Assembly (NCBI GenBank): GCA_002448815.1 | Contig: DKAJ01000006.1 | Span: forward strand, 1-56,230 | Length of the DNA: 56,230 bases | Source of the DNA: Micavibrio sp. UBA6929 | GTDB taxonomy: Bacteria > Pseudomonadota > Alphaproteobacteria > Micavibrionales > Micavibrionaceae | Direction of reading: 5' to 3' | Part shown: in pieces, positions 16,190-25,619 of the stretch | How the letters are laid out: each line of letters begins with the position of its first letter | Position numbering within the stretch: the first letter of the stretch is position 1 | Notes under the pieces: generated by a model | What the model saw: the letters and a program-made list of their open reading frames with translations, nothing else | Told to the model about the DNA's origin: nothing | The model's database searches: none | Position numbers and translations under genes: made by a program

Positions 16190-16277
16190 AACGATTGACC
16201 TTATTTGAATTGTTTCAAAGCAGGCATAGGCTAATCTTTTTTGGTGATAATATCAAGCCACTGCAATCATGGGTGAT

Positions 16278-17267
16278 TTAGGGCACTGTGACGTTGGGTG
16301 ATGGGGTATTGTCACGTTCGTTTGTGGTGTTGTGCAGGCTTGGTTCTGGCGTTGTTTCTTGTGGCGCGCTGGCGCGGCTCCAGCTTTCATTAAGGCGCAG
16401 AGCATCAGCAGGCACGTCAATTTTTGCGGCGTGCATTGCGTTGATGGCTTCGCTGCGGTTGCTGAGTGGCCATGCTTGTGCGTTATTCGTGAAATAGTCT
16501 TCGACGAATTGCTCGTGGCCGTTTTCTTCCATGGTTTCGTAGAGGACGGCCATGTGTGCAGGGCGGCTTGGGTCGAAATTTTCGGCGCTAAATTCAGTGT
16601 TGCCGGTTTCTTGCTGGATTGTGATGACGGCTTGATCGATGATACTGGTGAAGGCGGCTTGCGGATTGTCACCGTCGGTTGCGGGGCGGCTTGGCCCGCC
16701 TGTTAGCTGTACTAAGATAGATAAGCCTGTGTTGCCGGTCTCGGCGTTCAGTGTGCTGACTTGTGTGATGAATTCTTCGGCAGGGCGCTGCGCGAAATGT
16801 TGGCCGTTCCACAGTGTGTTGGCGATTAAATTCGGATCGAGGCCTTCTTGGGTGCATTGTGTTTTGAGTGCATCGTATTCGCTTTTGAGATTTGGATCAT
16901 CTTGGATAGCCTTGGCGATATCTGCGCGCAGTAAGCTGTTATGCGCGGCAATGCCTGCCATGCCATCAATGAAAATGCGCAATGCATCTTCTTGGGTGCG
17001 GTTTGTTTCTTGTTGTTTGATCTCGGCAATGCGCGTCCAAAAATCACTGGCATATGATGCCGCGGCGGGATCGGTCTCGGATGGCGATAAGCCGTACCAT
17101 AGGGCTTTGCGTTCATATTCTACTGGATTACCGATCGAGAAGAGTAAATCCATGTAATCCATAAAGCCAGCGTCTTTTTTTGTGAGATGGCTTTGGTCGG
17201 GTTTTTCGTTTACTTCTGCCCAATATTGCTGAAGCCTTGGGTTTTCTGGAGGTTTTCTATGGGTCAT
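16278..17267 (-). CDS. hypothetical protein
   Basis: A 329-residue hydrophilic protein that I cannot place in a family. There is no signal peptide or membrane segment. The N-terminus is Pro/Gln-rich (PPENPRLQQYW), the body mixes helical segments (LRIFIDGMAGIAAHNSLLR, LSILVQLTGG), and the last 35 residues are rich in Pro, Thr and Asn and probably disordered. Its ATG overlaps the stop of the upstream coiled-coil gene in an ATGA arrangement, so the two are translationally coupled and probably act together. Confidence 0.7.
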   Translation of the reverse strand: MTHRKPPENPRLQQYWAEVNEKPDQSHLTKKDAGFMDYMDLLFSIGNPVEYERKALWYGLSPSETDPAAASYASDFWTRIAEIKQQETNRTQEDALRIFIDGMAGIAAHNSLLRADIAKAIQDDPNLKSEYDALKTQCTQEGLDPNLIANTLWNGQHFAQRPAEEFITQVSTLNAETGNTGLSILVQLTGGPSRPATDGDNPQAAFTSIIDQAVITIQQETGNTEFSAENFDPSRPAHMAVLYETMEENGHEQFVEDYFTNNAQAWPLSNRSEAINAMHAAKIDVPADALRLNESWSRASAPQETTPEPSLHNTTNERDNTPSPNVTVP

Positions 17268-19045
17268 GCTGTCCTCTGCGGAAGAGAACTGGTTTGCGTA
17301 TGTTCTTCGGTTGGCTGCGCGGGTGTGTAATCGGGATTATTGGCAGCAGGGTCTGGCGCCGCGTTGCTGGCAAAGGTTTGGCTTAATTTTGGCGTATTAG
17401 ATGTCAGCGGGTCTGCGCTGCTGGCAAAGGATGTGCTTGTCGTTTGTGTTTGTGGAGAAGGGGTGGGCGGTTGCGCCGCCGCTTCTGTTTGTTGTTGCTC
17501 TTCAAGTTCTTTTTGTTTTTGTTGGCGTGCATGTTCGATTTTTTTAAGTGCTTCTTCGAGATCCTGATCTTCTGTTGCGGCGCCCATGAAGTTATCCGCT
17601 AGGCCTTGGAATTGTGCGCCTAAACGCGTTTCATTGGCAAAGAATTTAGGATTTTGGCGATTGTAGGCCTGATGTCCGTATTCTGCGATTTCAACAGGAT
17701 CAGTGACGACGTGAATTTCAGCATCAGGATTGTTGCCAGGGTAGTAGTAATAGACTCCCGATTCATTGTCATGAAATACAAAATTTCCATCTTGTGTTTG
17801 GACATGGTCATCGGCTTCGTGTGTGTTAAATAGGTTTCCAGCATGCTTTTTCGCCCACCCCCATAGTGACGAGAGGGTATCGTCACCGCCGCCGCGCACG
17901 GAATCTAAGAAGTCAGCGCGACTGTCGTAATTTTTTTCAACGTAGGAGAGTTCATCCTTAAAGATTGTTATTTTTTGTAAGTCTTGCTTAATTTGCGCTA
18001 AATATTCTTTGTTTGCGGTTAGGCTCTCGTTGATGGATTGGTATTGTTTTCTGACTTGTGCCAACTCTTCTATGAGAATGCTTGCTTGTGGGTTTTCTGC
18101 GGTTTGCTCTTTTAGGGCATTTGTGACAGTGTCAAACCCTTCATCGATGATGGCGGCATGCTGCTCAAACTCTTCTATTAAAGCCATGTGTTCGTCGAGC
18201 GATAAGTTATTCTGATTGAGCTTAACCATGAGATCTTTGATGTTGTCTAAAGCATCTGAAAATTTTTGGAAGGCTTGTGCTTCATGTTCATTTAATGAGT
18301 GATCTTGGGCATATTCTTCCACCATCTCTTTTAGGATGGAGCCAGTTTCGATGGTATATGTTGCCTGTTCACGCAACATGTGACGTGACGCAAAAATTTG
18401 AGCATTGAGTTCATTGATTGATTGTTGCAGTTCAAATTTACTGTTGTCGCCTTGTTGTGCCGCTCTTTTATACAGCTCGGCTTGCCTTTTTAGTCTGCTT
18501 TGTTTGTGCTTAAGGTCTTGGAGCGTGGCACCGAACTCTTCGGCTCGCTGCTGATATTCTTGCTGTGCGGATGTAATTTCCCTGATTTGTTGTTGCTCTT
18601 CGGGTGGTGCGGTTTCCGCTTTTTTCTGAAGACTGGCGACAAGTATATTTGAGTTTACAATGGCTTCTTGGTTGTTAACGTTTATGCGATCAGAAATTTC
18701 GATGTCTATGTTTGTATCGTGAATGATTTGCTGAACGCGATTGAGGAAAAGCATGTCATGTTGGCTGAGTTCTATAATAAGGTCGTGCAGTAGCTCGCGC
18801 TTTTTGCGTTTTTCTTCTTCGGCCAGTGTGTCTTGTGCTTGTGCGGCGCTTGTTTTGATGACACTGCTATTTTCGCCTGCATACTGCTGCATCGCGGCGA
18901 GGATGAGGCGCCCTGCTTGCGTGTCGCCAAAGGAGCCTGAGAGTGCAGCTAGGTTATTCGATAGGACAGAGGGATCGACGCCTTGGTCGATTTGGTCAAG
19001 TATATCTGTGATTTGGCGTTGTTTTTCTGTGTCTATTAGTGCCAT
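17264..19045 (-). CDS. long coiled-coil protein of unknown function
   Basis: A 593-residue soluble protein. Residues of about 60-390 are strongly helical and heptad-like (AEEEKRKKRELLHDLI, LKHKQSRLKRQAELYKRAAQ). A compact segment follows (about 390-480) with DGNFVFHDNESGVYYYYPG, then a Lys/Gln-rich helix (HARQQKQKELEEQQQ) and a Pro/Thr/Ser/Gln-rich disordered tail of about 90 residues. No signal peptide or membrane segment is seen. It lies just upstream of, and coupled to, the 329-residue hypothetical gene, and is divergent from sucC. The YYYYPG segment is reminiscent of small aromatic repeat folds. No function is assigned. Confidence 0.7.
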   Translation of the reverse strand: MALIDTEKQRQITDILDQIDQGVDPSVLSNNLAALSGSFGDTQAGRLILAAMQQYAGENSSVIKTSAAQAQDTLAEEEKRKKRELLHDLIIELSQHDMLFLNRVQQIIHDTNIDIEISDRINVNNQEAIVNSNILVASLQKKAETAPPEEQQQIREITSAQQEYQQRAEEFGATLQDLKHKQSRLKRQAELYKRAAQQGDNSKFELQQSINELNAQIFASRHMLREQATYTIETGSILKEMVEEYAQDHSLNEHEAQAFQKFSDALDNIKDLMVKLNQNNLSLDEHMALIEEFEQHAAIIDEGFDTVTNALKEQTAENPQASILIEELAQVRKQYQSINESLTANKEYLAQIKQDLQKITIFKDELSYVEKNYDSRADFLDSVRGGGDDTLSSLWGWAKKHAGNLFNTHEADDHVQTQDGNFVFHDNESGVYYYYPGNNPDAEIHVVTDPVEIAEYGHQAYNRQNPKFFANETRLGAQFQGLADNFMGAATEDQDLEEALKKIEHARQQKQKELEEQQQTEAAAQPPTPSPQTQTTSTSFASSADPLTSNTPKLSQTFASNAAPDPAANNPDYTPAQPTEEHTQTSSLPQRTA

Positions 19046-19143
19046 TTATATTTCTTACTCTAGTCTTGTGCCCCTAAATTAGCGGAAAAAGCTTTATATT
19101 CGGTTAACGGGATGGTGGATTTTCGTGTTTTTATGGGTTGCAA

Positions 19144-19169
19144 TCGGTTGCGGGCAGGCTTACAACCGA
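19144..19169. promoter_or_regulatory. inverted repeat in the sucC upstream region
   Basis: TCGGTTG (19144-19150) and CAACCGA (19163-19169) are exact reverse complements with a 12-nt spacer, about 60-80 bp before sucC. It could be an operator for the TCA-cycle operon or for the divergent coiled-coil gene. Sequence symmetry is the only evidence. Confidence 0.3.
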
Positions 19170-19224
19170 AGCATAGTATCAGGCTCAAGGGGAGTCGTTG
19201 GATTATCAATAACGGAGCATTTTT

Positions 19225-20427
19225 ATGAATATCCATGAATATCAAGCAAAAGAATTACTCGCCAAGTATGGCGTAGCAGTGCCACACGGCATTCCTGCGA
19301 TGAGCGTAGAGGAAGCAGTGAAGGCAGCTGAATCAATGGACACAGCACTTTATGTTGTTAAAGCGCAAATCCACGCAGGCGGCCGCGGTGCGGGTCACTT
19401 TACAAACAACCCAGAAGGCAAAGGCGGCGTTCGTTTGTGTAAAACAATTGACGACGTGCGCGCAGCATCAGAAGCCATGATGGGCAACGTTTTGGTTACA
19501 AAACAAACAGGTCCAGAAGGTAAAGAAGTTCAGCGTTTGTACGTTACAGACGGCGTTGACATTGAAAAAGAATACTACTGTTCAGTTTTGTTGGACCGCG
19601 GTACTTCAAAGGTAACATTCATGGTGTCTAAAGAAGGCGGTATGGAAATCGAAGAAGTTGCTGAAGAAAACCCAGATGCGATTACACGCGTTGCGATTGA
19701 TCCAGTTGGCGGCATCACAGATGCAGACGCAGAGAAATTAGCTGATGCGCTTGATCTGACAGGCGCGGCAAAAGCAAGCGCGTTGCCATTTTTCAAGAAC
19801 TTGTACAAATGCTACATCGAAACAGATGCGGCAATCGTTGAGATCAACCCATTGATTTTGGCAGGTGACGAAGTGATGGCTTTGGATGCGAAGATTAACT
19901 TTGATCCTAATGCGCTTTATCGCCACCCAGAGATTGCAGAGCTTCGCGACGAAAGTGAAGAAGATGCAAACGAGAAAATCGCACATGATAACGAACTTTC
20001 ATATGTACGCCTTGATGGTAACATCGGCTGTATGGTGAATGGTGCGGGTCTTGCGATGTCAACAATGGATATCATTAAGCTTAAAGGCGGCGAGCCTGCG
20101 AACTTCTTGGATGTTGGTGGCGGTGCGACTGCTGAGCGCGTGACAACGGCATTTAAGATCATTCTGTCTGATCAAAATGTAAAAGGCATTTTGGTTAACA
20201 TTTTCGGCGGTATCATGAAATGTGACGTGATCGCGCAAGGTGTTATTGCGGCGGCGAAAGAAGTGAACCTTAGTGTTCCTTTGGTTGTACGTCTTGAAGG
20301 GACTAACGTTGAAAAAGGTAAGGAATTGATGGCGAACTCTGGTCTGCCGATTATTTCTGCTGATGACCTTGAAGATGCAGCGACAAAAGTTGTTGAAGCC
20401 ACTCAAAAAGCGGCAAAAGCTGCTTAA
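19225..20427 (+). CDS. sucC: succinyl-CoA synthetase beta subunit (ADP-forming)
   Basis: A 400-residue beta subunit of succinyl-CoA synthetase, which interconverts succinyl-CoA and succinate with nucleotide phosphorylation. It begins with the typical MNIHEYQAKELLAKYGV and has the ATP-grasp KAQIHAGGRGAG loop, EINPLIL, DAKINFD, and the C-terminal LDVGGGAT and NIFGGI motifs. GGAG is 8 nt upstream of the ATG. sucD follows after 30 nt, so the two subunits are made together. Confidence 0.97.
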   Translation: MNIHEYQAKELLAKYGVAVPHGIPAMSVEEAVKAAESMDTALYVVKAQIHAGGRGAGHFTNNPEGKGGVRLCKTIDDVRAASEAMMGNVLVTKQTGPEGKEVQRLYVTDGVDIEKEYYCSVLLDRGTSKVTFMVSKEGGMEIEEVAEENPDAITRVAIDPVGGITDADAEKLADALDLTGAAKASALPFFKNLYKCYIETDAAIVEINPLILAGDEVMALDAKINFDPNALYRHPEIAELRDESEEDANEKIAHDNELSYVRLDGNIGCMVNGAGLAMSTMDIIKLKGGEPANFLDVGGGATAERVTTAFKIILSDQNVKGILVNIFGGIMKCDVIAQGVIAAAKEVNLSVPLVVRLEGTNVEKGKELMANSGLPIISADDLEDAATKVVEATQKAAKAA

Positions 20428-20457
20428 TTTCACAGGTTTAAAAAAGGATAGAAAAAT

Positions 20458-21339
20458 ATGTCTGTTTTAGTAAACAAAGATACAAAAGTGATTTGTCAGG
20501 GTTTTACTGGCGCACAAGGTACGTTCCACTCTGAGCAAGCGATTGCTTATGGAACACAAATGGTTGGCGGTGTGACACCTAAAAAAGGTGGTCAAGAGCA
20601 CCTAGGCCTTCCAGTTTTCAATACTGTGAAAGACGCAAAAGATGCCACAGATTGTAATGCATCTGTGATCTACGTTCCGCCTAAGTTTGCGGCAGCGGCG
20701 ATTATCGAAGCGATCGAAGCAGAAATTGAACTTGCGATCTGTATTACAGAAGGCATTCCAGTTTTGGATATGGTGAAAGTTAAGGCAGCATTGAACGGTT
20801 CTAAAACACGTTTGATCGGCCCGAACTGCCCAGGTGTGATTACACCTGATGAATGTAAGATCGGCATTATGCCAGGTCACATTCACAAACGCGGCAGCGT
20901 TGGCATTGTTTCACGTTCTGGTACGTTGACATACGAAGCTGTTGCGCAAACTGGCGCGGTTGGCCTTGGTCAGTCTACATGTATCGGTATTGGCGGTGAC
21001 CCAGTTAACGGTACAAACTTTATCGACTGTATTGATATGTTCATGAACGACCCTGAGACTGAGTCAATCTTGATGATTGGTGAAATCGGCGGTACGGCAG
21101 AGATCGAAGCAGCTGAATACTACAAAGGTCTTGCGAATAAGAAACCTATTGCGGGCTTTATCGCGGGTGCGACTGCGCCTCCAGGTAAACGTATGGGTCA
21201 CGCTGGTGCTTTGATTTCTGGCGCTGATGATACGGCTCCTGCGAAGATGAAAGCTATGCGCGATGCAGGTTTCGTTGTTTCTGACAGCCCTGCCGGTCTT
21301 GGCATTGCGGTTCAAGAAGCGATTAAAGCAGCAGCATAA
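20458..21339 (+). CDS. sucD: succinyl-CoA synthetase alpha subunit
   Basis: A 293-residue alpha subunit. The CoA-binding start GFTGAQGTFHSEQAI, the LIGPNCPG motif, SRSGTLTYE, GIGGDPVNGT and the IAGATAPPGKRMGHAGA stretch containing the phosphorylated active-site His are all present, at full family length. AAAGGA lies upstream of the ATG. A strong terminator follows at 21370, so sucCD may be a bicistronic unit separate from sucA. Confidence 0.97.
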   Translation: MSVLVNKDTKVICQGFTGAQGTFHSEQAIAYGTQMVGGVTPKKGGQEHLGLPVFNTVKDAKDATDCNASVIYVPPKFAAAAIIEAIEAEIELAICITEGIPVLDMVKVKAALNGSKTRLIGPNCPGVITPDECKIGIMPGHIHKRGSVGIVSRSGTLTYEAVAQTGAVGLGQSTCIGIGGDPVNGTNFIDCIDMFMNDPETESILMIGEIGGTAEIEAAEYYKGLANKKPIAGFIAGATAPPGKRMGHAGALISGADDTAPAKMKAMRDAGFVVSDSPAGLGIAVQEAIKAAA

Positions 21340-21369
21340 TTCGCATTTGAATGATAAAAATTTAGAAAG

Positions 21370-21396
21370 AGCGCCTTGGGTTAAGGCGCTTTTTTT
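21370..21396 (+). terminator. Rho-independent terminator after sucD
   Basis: AGCGCCTT (21370-21377) pairs perfectly with AAGGCGCT (21383-21390) around GGGTT, and a T-run extends to 21396. It separates sucCD from the downstream unknown gene and sucA. Confidence 0.92.
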
Positions 21397-21438
21397 ATGG
21401 CTGGTTTTTATTGAGTTTTTCGGTACACTGCTGTTGTT

Positions 21439-21987
21439 ATGTTTGAGAGTTTAAATATCGATGAAAAGCGTTTGATTGTGCAGTTGCCGTATCGGGTAGG
21501 GCTTTATGTGTCCGAAAGCGATAAAAGCGGCGGCGATGAATCAGACGAGCAAGAAGCGCAGGTTTTATCTAATATTATTCGCGGCTTTGCCGAAGATGTG
21601 ATGGGCGCGGAGTCTATTCAGCATATTATCTCGACGACCTTGATGTTAAAGGATCAGTGGGCAGATTGGCAGGCGAATTTGGATAATGTGCCGGGCGAAT
21701 GTGAAAAGGCCGTCAGTGTCATGGAAGAGCATGTCAGTCGCAAAGATGCCAAGGCCTTTGCAACGCAATTATATGAAATTGGCGAGGCGGTTGCGCTGGC
21801 GTTTCAGGAATATGAAGAAGGCAATAAACTGCAAGATTTTATGCTGATGCTTTCATACAAAAGTGATCAGGCGCGCGCGAAACGATTGGGTCTGCGCGAA
21901 CGCAGTTTTGAAGAATTTAAAAGTATCAGCGCCGATGAGCGCGAAGCATTGAAAAAGATTGCGCAAGGGCTGCACCTTCCGACTTGA
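21439..21987 (+). CDS. hypothetical protein between sucD and sucA
   Basis: A 182-residue acidic, mostly helical soluble protein. There is no signal peptide, membrane segment or recognised motif. LIVQLPYRVGLYVSESD near the start, then an Asp/Glu-rich stretch, then helices such as KAFATQLYEIGEAVALAFQ. No clear Shine-Dalgarno precedes the ATG at 21439. It lies after the sucD terminator and about 100 nt before sucA, so it may be expressed with sucA. A link to the 2-oxoglutarate dehydrogenase complex is only positional. Confidence 0.65.
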   Translation: MFESLNIDEKRLIVQLPYRVGLYVSESDKSGGDESDEQEAQVLSNIIRGFAEDVMGAESIQHIISTTLMLKDQWADWQANLDNVPGECEKAVSVMEEHVSRKDAKAFATQLYEIGEAVALAFQEYEEGNKLQDFMLMLSYKSDQARAKRLGLRERSFEEFKSISADEREALKKIAQGLHLPT

Positions 21988-22085
21988 CGAAGCGGGTTGA
22001 TAGGGCTAAGCCTAGCGGGTTAAGATAATCACGTTACACTATGTGACAGTTTCAGAATTAATAGGGCTAGAAGAGGAATATAATC

Positions 22086-24977
22086 ATGCAGGCCAACGGT
22101 AATATGACATTTTTGAATAGCACAAACGCGGAGTATATCGCGCATCTTTATACGGAATATTTGAAAAGTCCTGCGCGCGTTGATGAAAGCTGGCAAGCGT
22201 TCTTTGGTGCGTTGAATGATAAAGAGCTTGAATTGCTGGGTGAGCTTGCGGGTGCGAGTTGGTCTCCGGAAGATCAAAATAAATCATTGCGCGGTTTTGG
22301 CGTGGTCCCTGTGGCAGAAGATCACACAACTGACAGCGCGCATGCGCCTGCGAAGAAAGGTGCGGATGTTGACGCGGCAAGCTTGCAACAAGCAACGCAT
22401 GATACAGTGCGCGCGATCCATTTAATTCGTGCTTATCGTAACCGTGGTCACATGGCGGCGGATCTTGATCCGCTTGGCATGCGTGAAGTGGAAAGCTGCC
22501 CCGAGCTTGATCCTGCTTATCACGGTTTTTCGCCGTCGGAATACGATCGCCCGATTTACTTAGGTGGTTTTTTGGGGCGCGACGTTGCCAGTGTAAACCA
22601 GATTTTGGATTTGTGCCGTCAGATTTATTGCCAAAAAATTGGTCTTGAATATCTGCATATTTCGAACCCTGAGGAACGTAACTGGCTGCAAGAGCGCATC
22701 GAGGCCAATGATTTGAATAAAACTTTTTCTGCGGATGAAAAAGTTGAAATTCTTAAGGTTTTGACGAAGGCAGAGGGTTTTGAAAAATTCTTGTCTAAGA
22801 AACACCCCGGAACAAAGCGTTTTGGCGTTGATGGTGGTGAGTCGTTGATCCCTGCGATTGAGTTTATTATCAAGCGTGCCAGCCAAATGGGTCTTGAAGA
22901 CGTTAATATTGGTATGGCGCACCGTGGTCGTTTGAATGTTTTGGCCAATGTTATGGGCAAATCCTATACAGCGATTTTTGCGGAATTTGACGGCGCGGCG
23001 TCTAAACCAGAAGATATTCAAGGTTCAGGCGATGTGAAATATCACTTGGGCGCGTCGAATGACCGTGAATTTGACGGTAACAAAGTCCACTTGTCATTGA
23101 ACCCGAACCCATCTCACCTTGAGTTTGTAAACCCAGTTGTGACAGGTAAGGTGCGCGCGAAGCAAGTTCAGCGCGGTGAAGTGGAATCAACAAAAGTTCT
23201 TTCATTGTTGTTGCACGGTGATGCGGCATTTGCCGGTCAGGGCGTGACAGCAGAAACATTGATGATTGCCGAGCTTCCAGGCTACCGCGTGGGCGGAACC
23301 ATTCACGTTGTAATTAACAACCAGATTGGCTTTACCACGATGCCTAAATTTGGTCGCTCTGGCCCATATTGTACGGATGTGGCGAAGATGTTGTCTGCAC
23401 CGATTTTCCATGTGAACGGTGATGATCCTGAGGCCGTGGCCTATGTCGCACAATTAGCCGCAGAATATCGCCAGACATTCAAAAAAGATGTCGTTATCGA
23501 TATGTATTGCTACCGTCGCTTTGGTCACAATGAAGGTGACGAGCCTGCCTTTACGCAGCCATTGATGTATAAGAAAATCGCGGAAATGGTGACAACACGT
23601 ACACAGTATGAAGAAAGCCTTGTGAAATCAGGCGTTATCAGTGATGCGCAGGCGCAAGATATTCAAAATGAATTCCAAGATCACCTTGAAGCATGCTTCG
23701 CGAAAAAAGGCGACTATAGGCCGGATGCCGATTTCTTTGGCGGCGCATGGGAAGGTCTTAACCTGCCTAACCAAGATGATGCGCGCCGCGGTCATACATC
23801 TATCACGCCAGAGGAAGTTGGCAAGATTGCGAATGTAATGACAACCGTTCCTGACGATTTCAATATTAACCGTAAATTGCAGCGCGTTGTTGATGCGCGC
23901 GCGAAAATGTGTGCGGGCGAACAGCCAATGGATTGGGCGACAGCGGAATCTTTGGCGTATGGTTCATTGATTGACGAAGGATATGGCGTGCGCTTGTCTG
24001 GTCAGGATGTGGGCCGTGGTACATTCTCGCAGCGTCATGCAATTTGGTATGACCAAGAGACAAATGAAAAATATATTCCGCTGAAGAATGTGTCTGAAAC
24101 GCAAGGCCGTTTTGAAGCCTATGATTCGCCGCTATCAGAGATGGCCGTGATGGGTTTTGAATATGGCTATTCACTTGCGGATCCGAAAACACTGACATTG
24201 TGGGAAGCACAATTTGGTGACTTTGCCAACGGTGCGCAGGTGATGATTGACCAGTTTATCGCGTCGGGCGAGATTAAGTGGCTGCGTATGTCGGGCTTGG
24301 TCTTGTTGTTGCCACATGGTTTCGAAGGTCAGGGGCCTGAGCACTCTTCAGCGCGTCTTGAGCGTTTCTTGCAATTGTCTGCCGAGGATAACTGGCAGGT
24401 TTGTAACATTACAACGCCTGCGAACTATTTCCATGTGCTGCGCCGTCAGCTTCACCGTGACTTCCGTAAGCCACTTGTGATTGTGACGCCAAAATCATTG
24501 TTGCGCCATAAATTGGCGACATCTGATGTGAGCGAATTAACAGGCGATTCAACATTCCACCGCTTCCTTTGGGATACGGACAAGGATGACTTGGTTGCAC
24601 CAAACAAGGTGAAGCGCGTTGTTCTTTGTACGGGTAAAGTGTACTACGACCTTCTGCAAGAGCGCCGCGAGCGTGGCATTAAGGATGTCTACATTCAGCG
24701 TATCGAGCAACTGTATCCATTTGCGAAGAAGGAGCTTGCCGAGGAACTTAAAGTCTTTAAAAATGCAGACTTCGTCTGGTGTCAGGAAGAGCCGCAAAAC
24801 CAAGGTGCATGGCACTTTGTTGATCGCCGCTTGGAAGAAACGCTTGAGATTGCAGGCTTTAAAAATACGCGCCCACGTTATGTTGGCCGTGGTGAGGCAG
24901 CGTCCGTCGCAACAGGCCAGAGTAGCATTCACTTGAAAGAGCAAAATGCACTGGTTGACGAGGCGCTCAGCGTTTAA
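22086..24977 (+). CDS. sucA: 2-oxoglutarate dehydrogenase E1 component
   Basis: A 963-residue thiamine-diphosphate-dependent E1 enzyme that decarboxylates 2-oxoglutarate and passes the succinyl group to the lipoyl domain of E2. The N-terminal FLNSTNAEYIAHLYTEYL is typical, as are the IGMAHRGRLNVLANV segment (about residue 277), SHLEFVNPVVTGKVRAKQ, the TPP fold GDAAFAGQG and INNQIGFTT, RYGHNEGDEPAFTQP in the form RRFGHNEGD, and LPHGFEGQGPEHSSAR. GAGGAA lies about 10 nt upstream. E2 (sucB) and E3 (lpd) do not follow; thiE begins 2 nt after the stop. Confidence 0.97.
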   Translation: MQANGNMTFLNSTNAEYIAHLYTEYLKSPARVDESWQAFFGALNDKELELLGELAGASWSPEDQNKSLRGFGVVPVAEDHTTDSAHAPAKKGADVDAASLQQATHDTVRAIHLIRAYRNRGHMAADLDPLGMREVESCPELDPAYHGFSPSEYDRPIYLGGFLGRDVASVNQILDLCRQIYCQKIGLEYLHISNPEERNWLQERIEANDLNKTFSADEKVEILKVLTKAEGFEKFLSKKHPGTKRFGVDGGESLIPAIEFIIKRASQMGLEDVNIGMAHRGRLNVLANVMGKSYTAIFAEFDGAASKPEDIQGSGDVKYHLGASNDREFDGNKVHLSLNPNPSHLEFVNPVVTGKVRAKQVQRGEVESTKVLSLLLHGDAAFAGQGVTAETLMIAELPGYRVGGTIHVVINNQIGFTTMPKFGRSGPYCTDVAKMLSAPIFHVNGDDPEAVAYVAQLAAEYRQTFKKDVVIDMYCYRRFGHNEGDEPAFTQPLMYKKIAEMVTTRTQYEESLVKSGVISDAQAQDIQNEFQDHLEACFAKKGDYRPDADFFGGAWEGLNLPNQDDARRGHTSITPEEVGKIANVMTTVPDDFNINRKLQRVVDARAKMCAGEQPMDWATAESLAYGSLIDEGYGVRLSGQDVGRGTFSQRHAIWYDQETNEKYIPLKNVSETQGRFEAYDSPLSEMAVMGFEYGYSLADPKTLTLWEAQFGDFANGAQVMIDQFIASGEIKWLRMSGLVLLLPHGFEGQGPEHSSARLERFLQLSAEDNWQVCNITTPANYFHVLRRQLHRDFRKPLVIVTPKSLLRHKLATSDVSELTGDSTFHRFLWDTDKDDLVAPNKVKRVVLCTGKVYYDLLQERRERGIKDVYIQRIEQLYPFAKKELAEELKVFKNADFVWCQEEPQNQGAWHFVDRRLEETLEIAGFKNTRPRYVGRGEAASVATGQSSIHLKEQNALVDEALSV

Positions 24978-24979
24978 GC

Positions 24980-25618
24980 ATGACGCCAGTTCATCTGGAT
25001 TTATCCGTATATGTGATTATTGACCCGCAATGTTGTGCGGGTCGTCCGCCCGAAGACGTTGCCGTTATGGCGGCGCGCGGCGGTGCGACGTTAATCCAGT
25101 ATCGCGATAAAGAAGCATCCCTTGCGCAAGTGCGCGATGGGGCGCAGCGCGTTTTAGGGGCCTTGTTGCCTTATGATGTGCCCTTTGTCGTGAATGATTA
25201 TCCGCAGATTGCCAAAGATATTGGCGCCGATGGCGTGCATATTGGACAGGGGGATATGCCGCCGCATGAGGTGCGTGCATTGCTTGGCGCCGATGCGATT
25301 GTTGGGCTGACCGCTTTTACGCCTGCGCATTTGGCGGCGGTTGATCCCAAGGTTGTTGATTATGTGGGCACAGGGCCAGTGTATCCGACGAAAACGGATA
25401 AAGGTAAGCCGATTTTAGGCGTTGAAGGATTAGGGGCGCTTGTGGCATTATCGCCTGTGCCTATGGTTGCGATTGGCGGGATTACGGATCAAAATGCCGC
25501 CGCAGTGATGCAAAGCGGCGTACAAGGCATTGCCGTGATGCGCGGGGTAAGCGCCGCGTCAGAGCCGCAGCAGGCAACGCAGAATTTATTAAAAATTGTT
25601 TCGGGAAGGAAAAAATAA
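24980..25618 (+). CDS. thiE: thiamine-phosphate synthase
   Basis: A 212-residue TIM-barrel enzyme joining the thiazole and pyrimidine halves of thiamine phosphate. Motifs are LIQYRDKEAS, FVVNDYPQIAKDIGADGVHIGQGD (read as VNDYPQIAK and DGVHIGQGD), YVGTGPVYPTKTDK and VAIGGI. The usual Gly-Ser-His segment after GADAIVG reads LTAFTP, a mild variation. It starts 2 nt after the sucA stop and ends 1 nt before the ABC-F gene, so it is probably co-transcribed with both. The position is notable because SucA needs thiamine diphosphate. Confidence 0.88.
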   Translation: MTPVHLDLSVYVIIDPQCCAGRPPEDVAVMAARGGATLIQYRDKEASLAQVRDGAQRVLGALLPYDVPFVVNDYPQIAKDIGADGVHIGQGDMPPHEVRALLGADAIVGLTAFTPAHLAAVDPKVVDYVGTGPVYPTKTDKGKPILGVEGLGALVALSPVPMVAIGGITDQNAAAVMQSGVQGIAVMRGVSAASEPQQATQNLLKIVSGRKK

Positions 25619-25619
25619 T

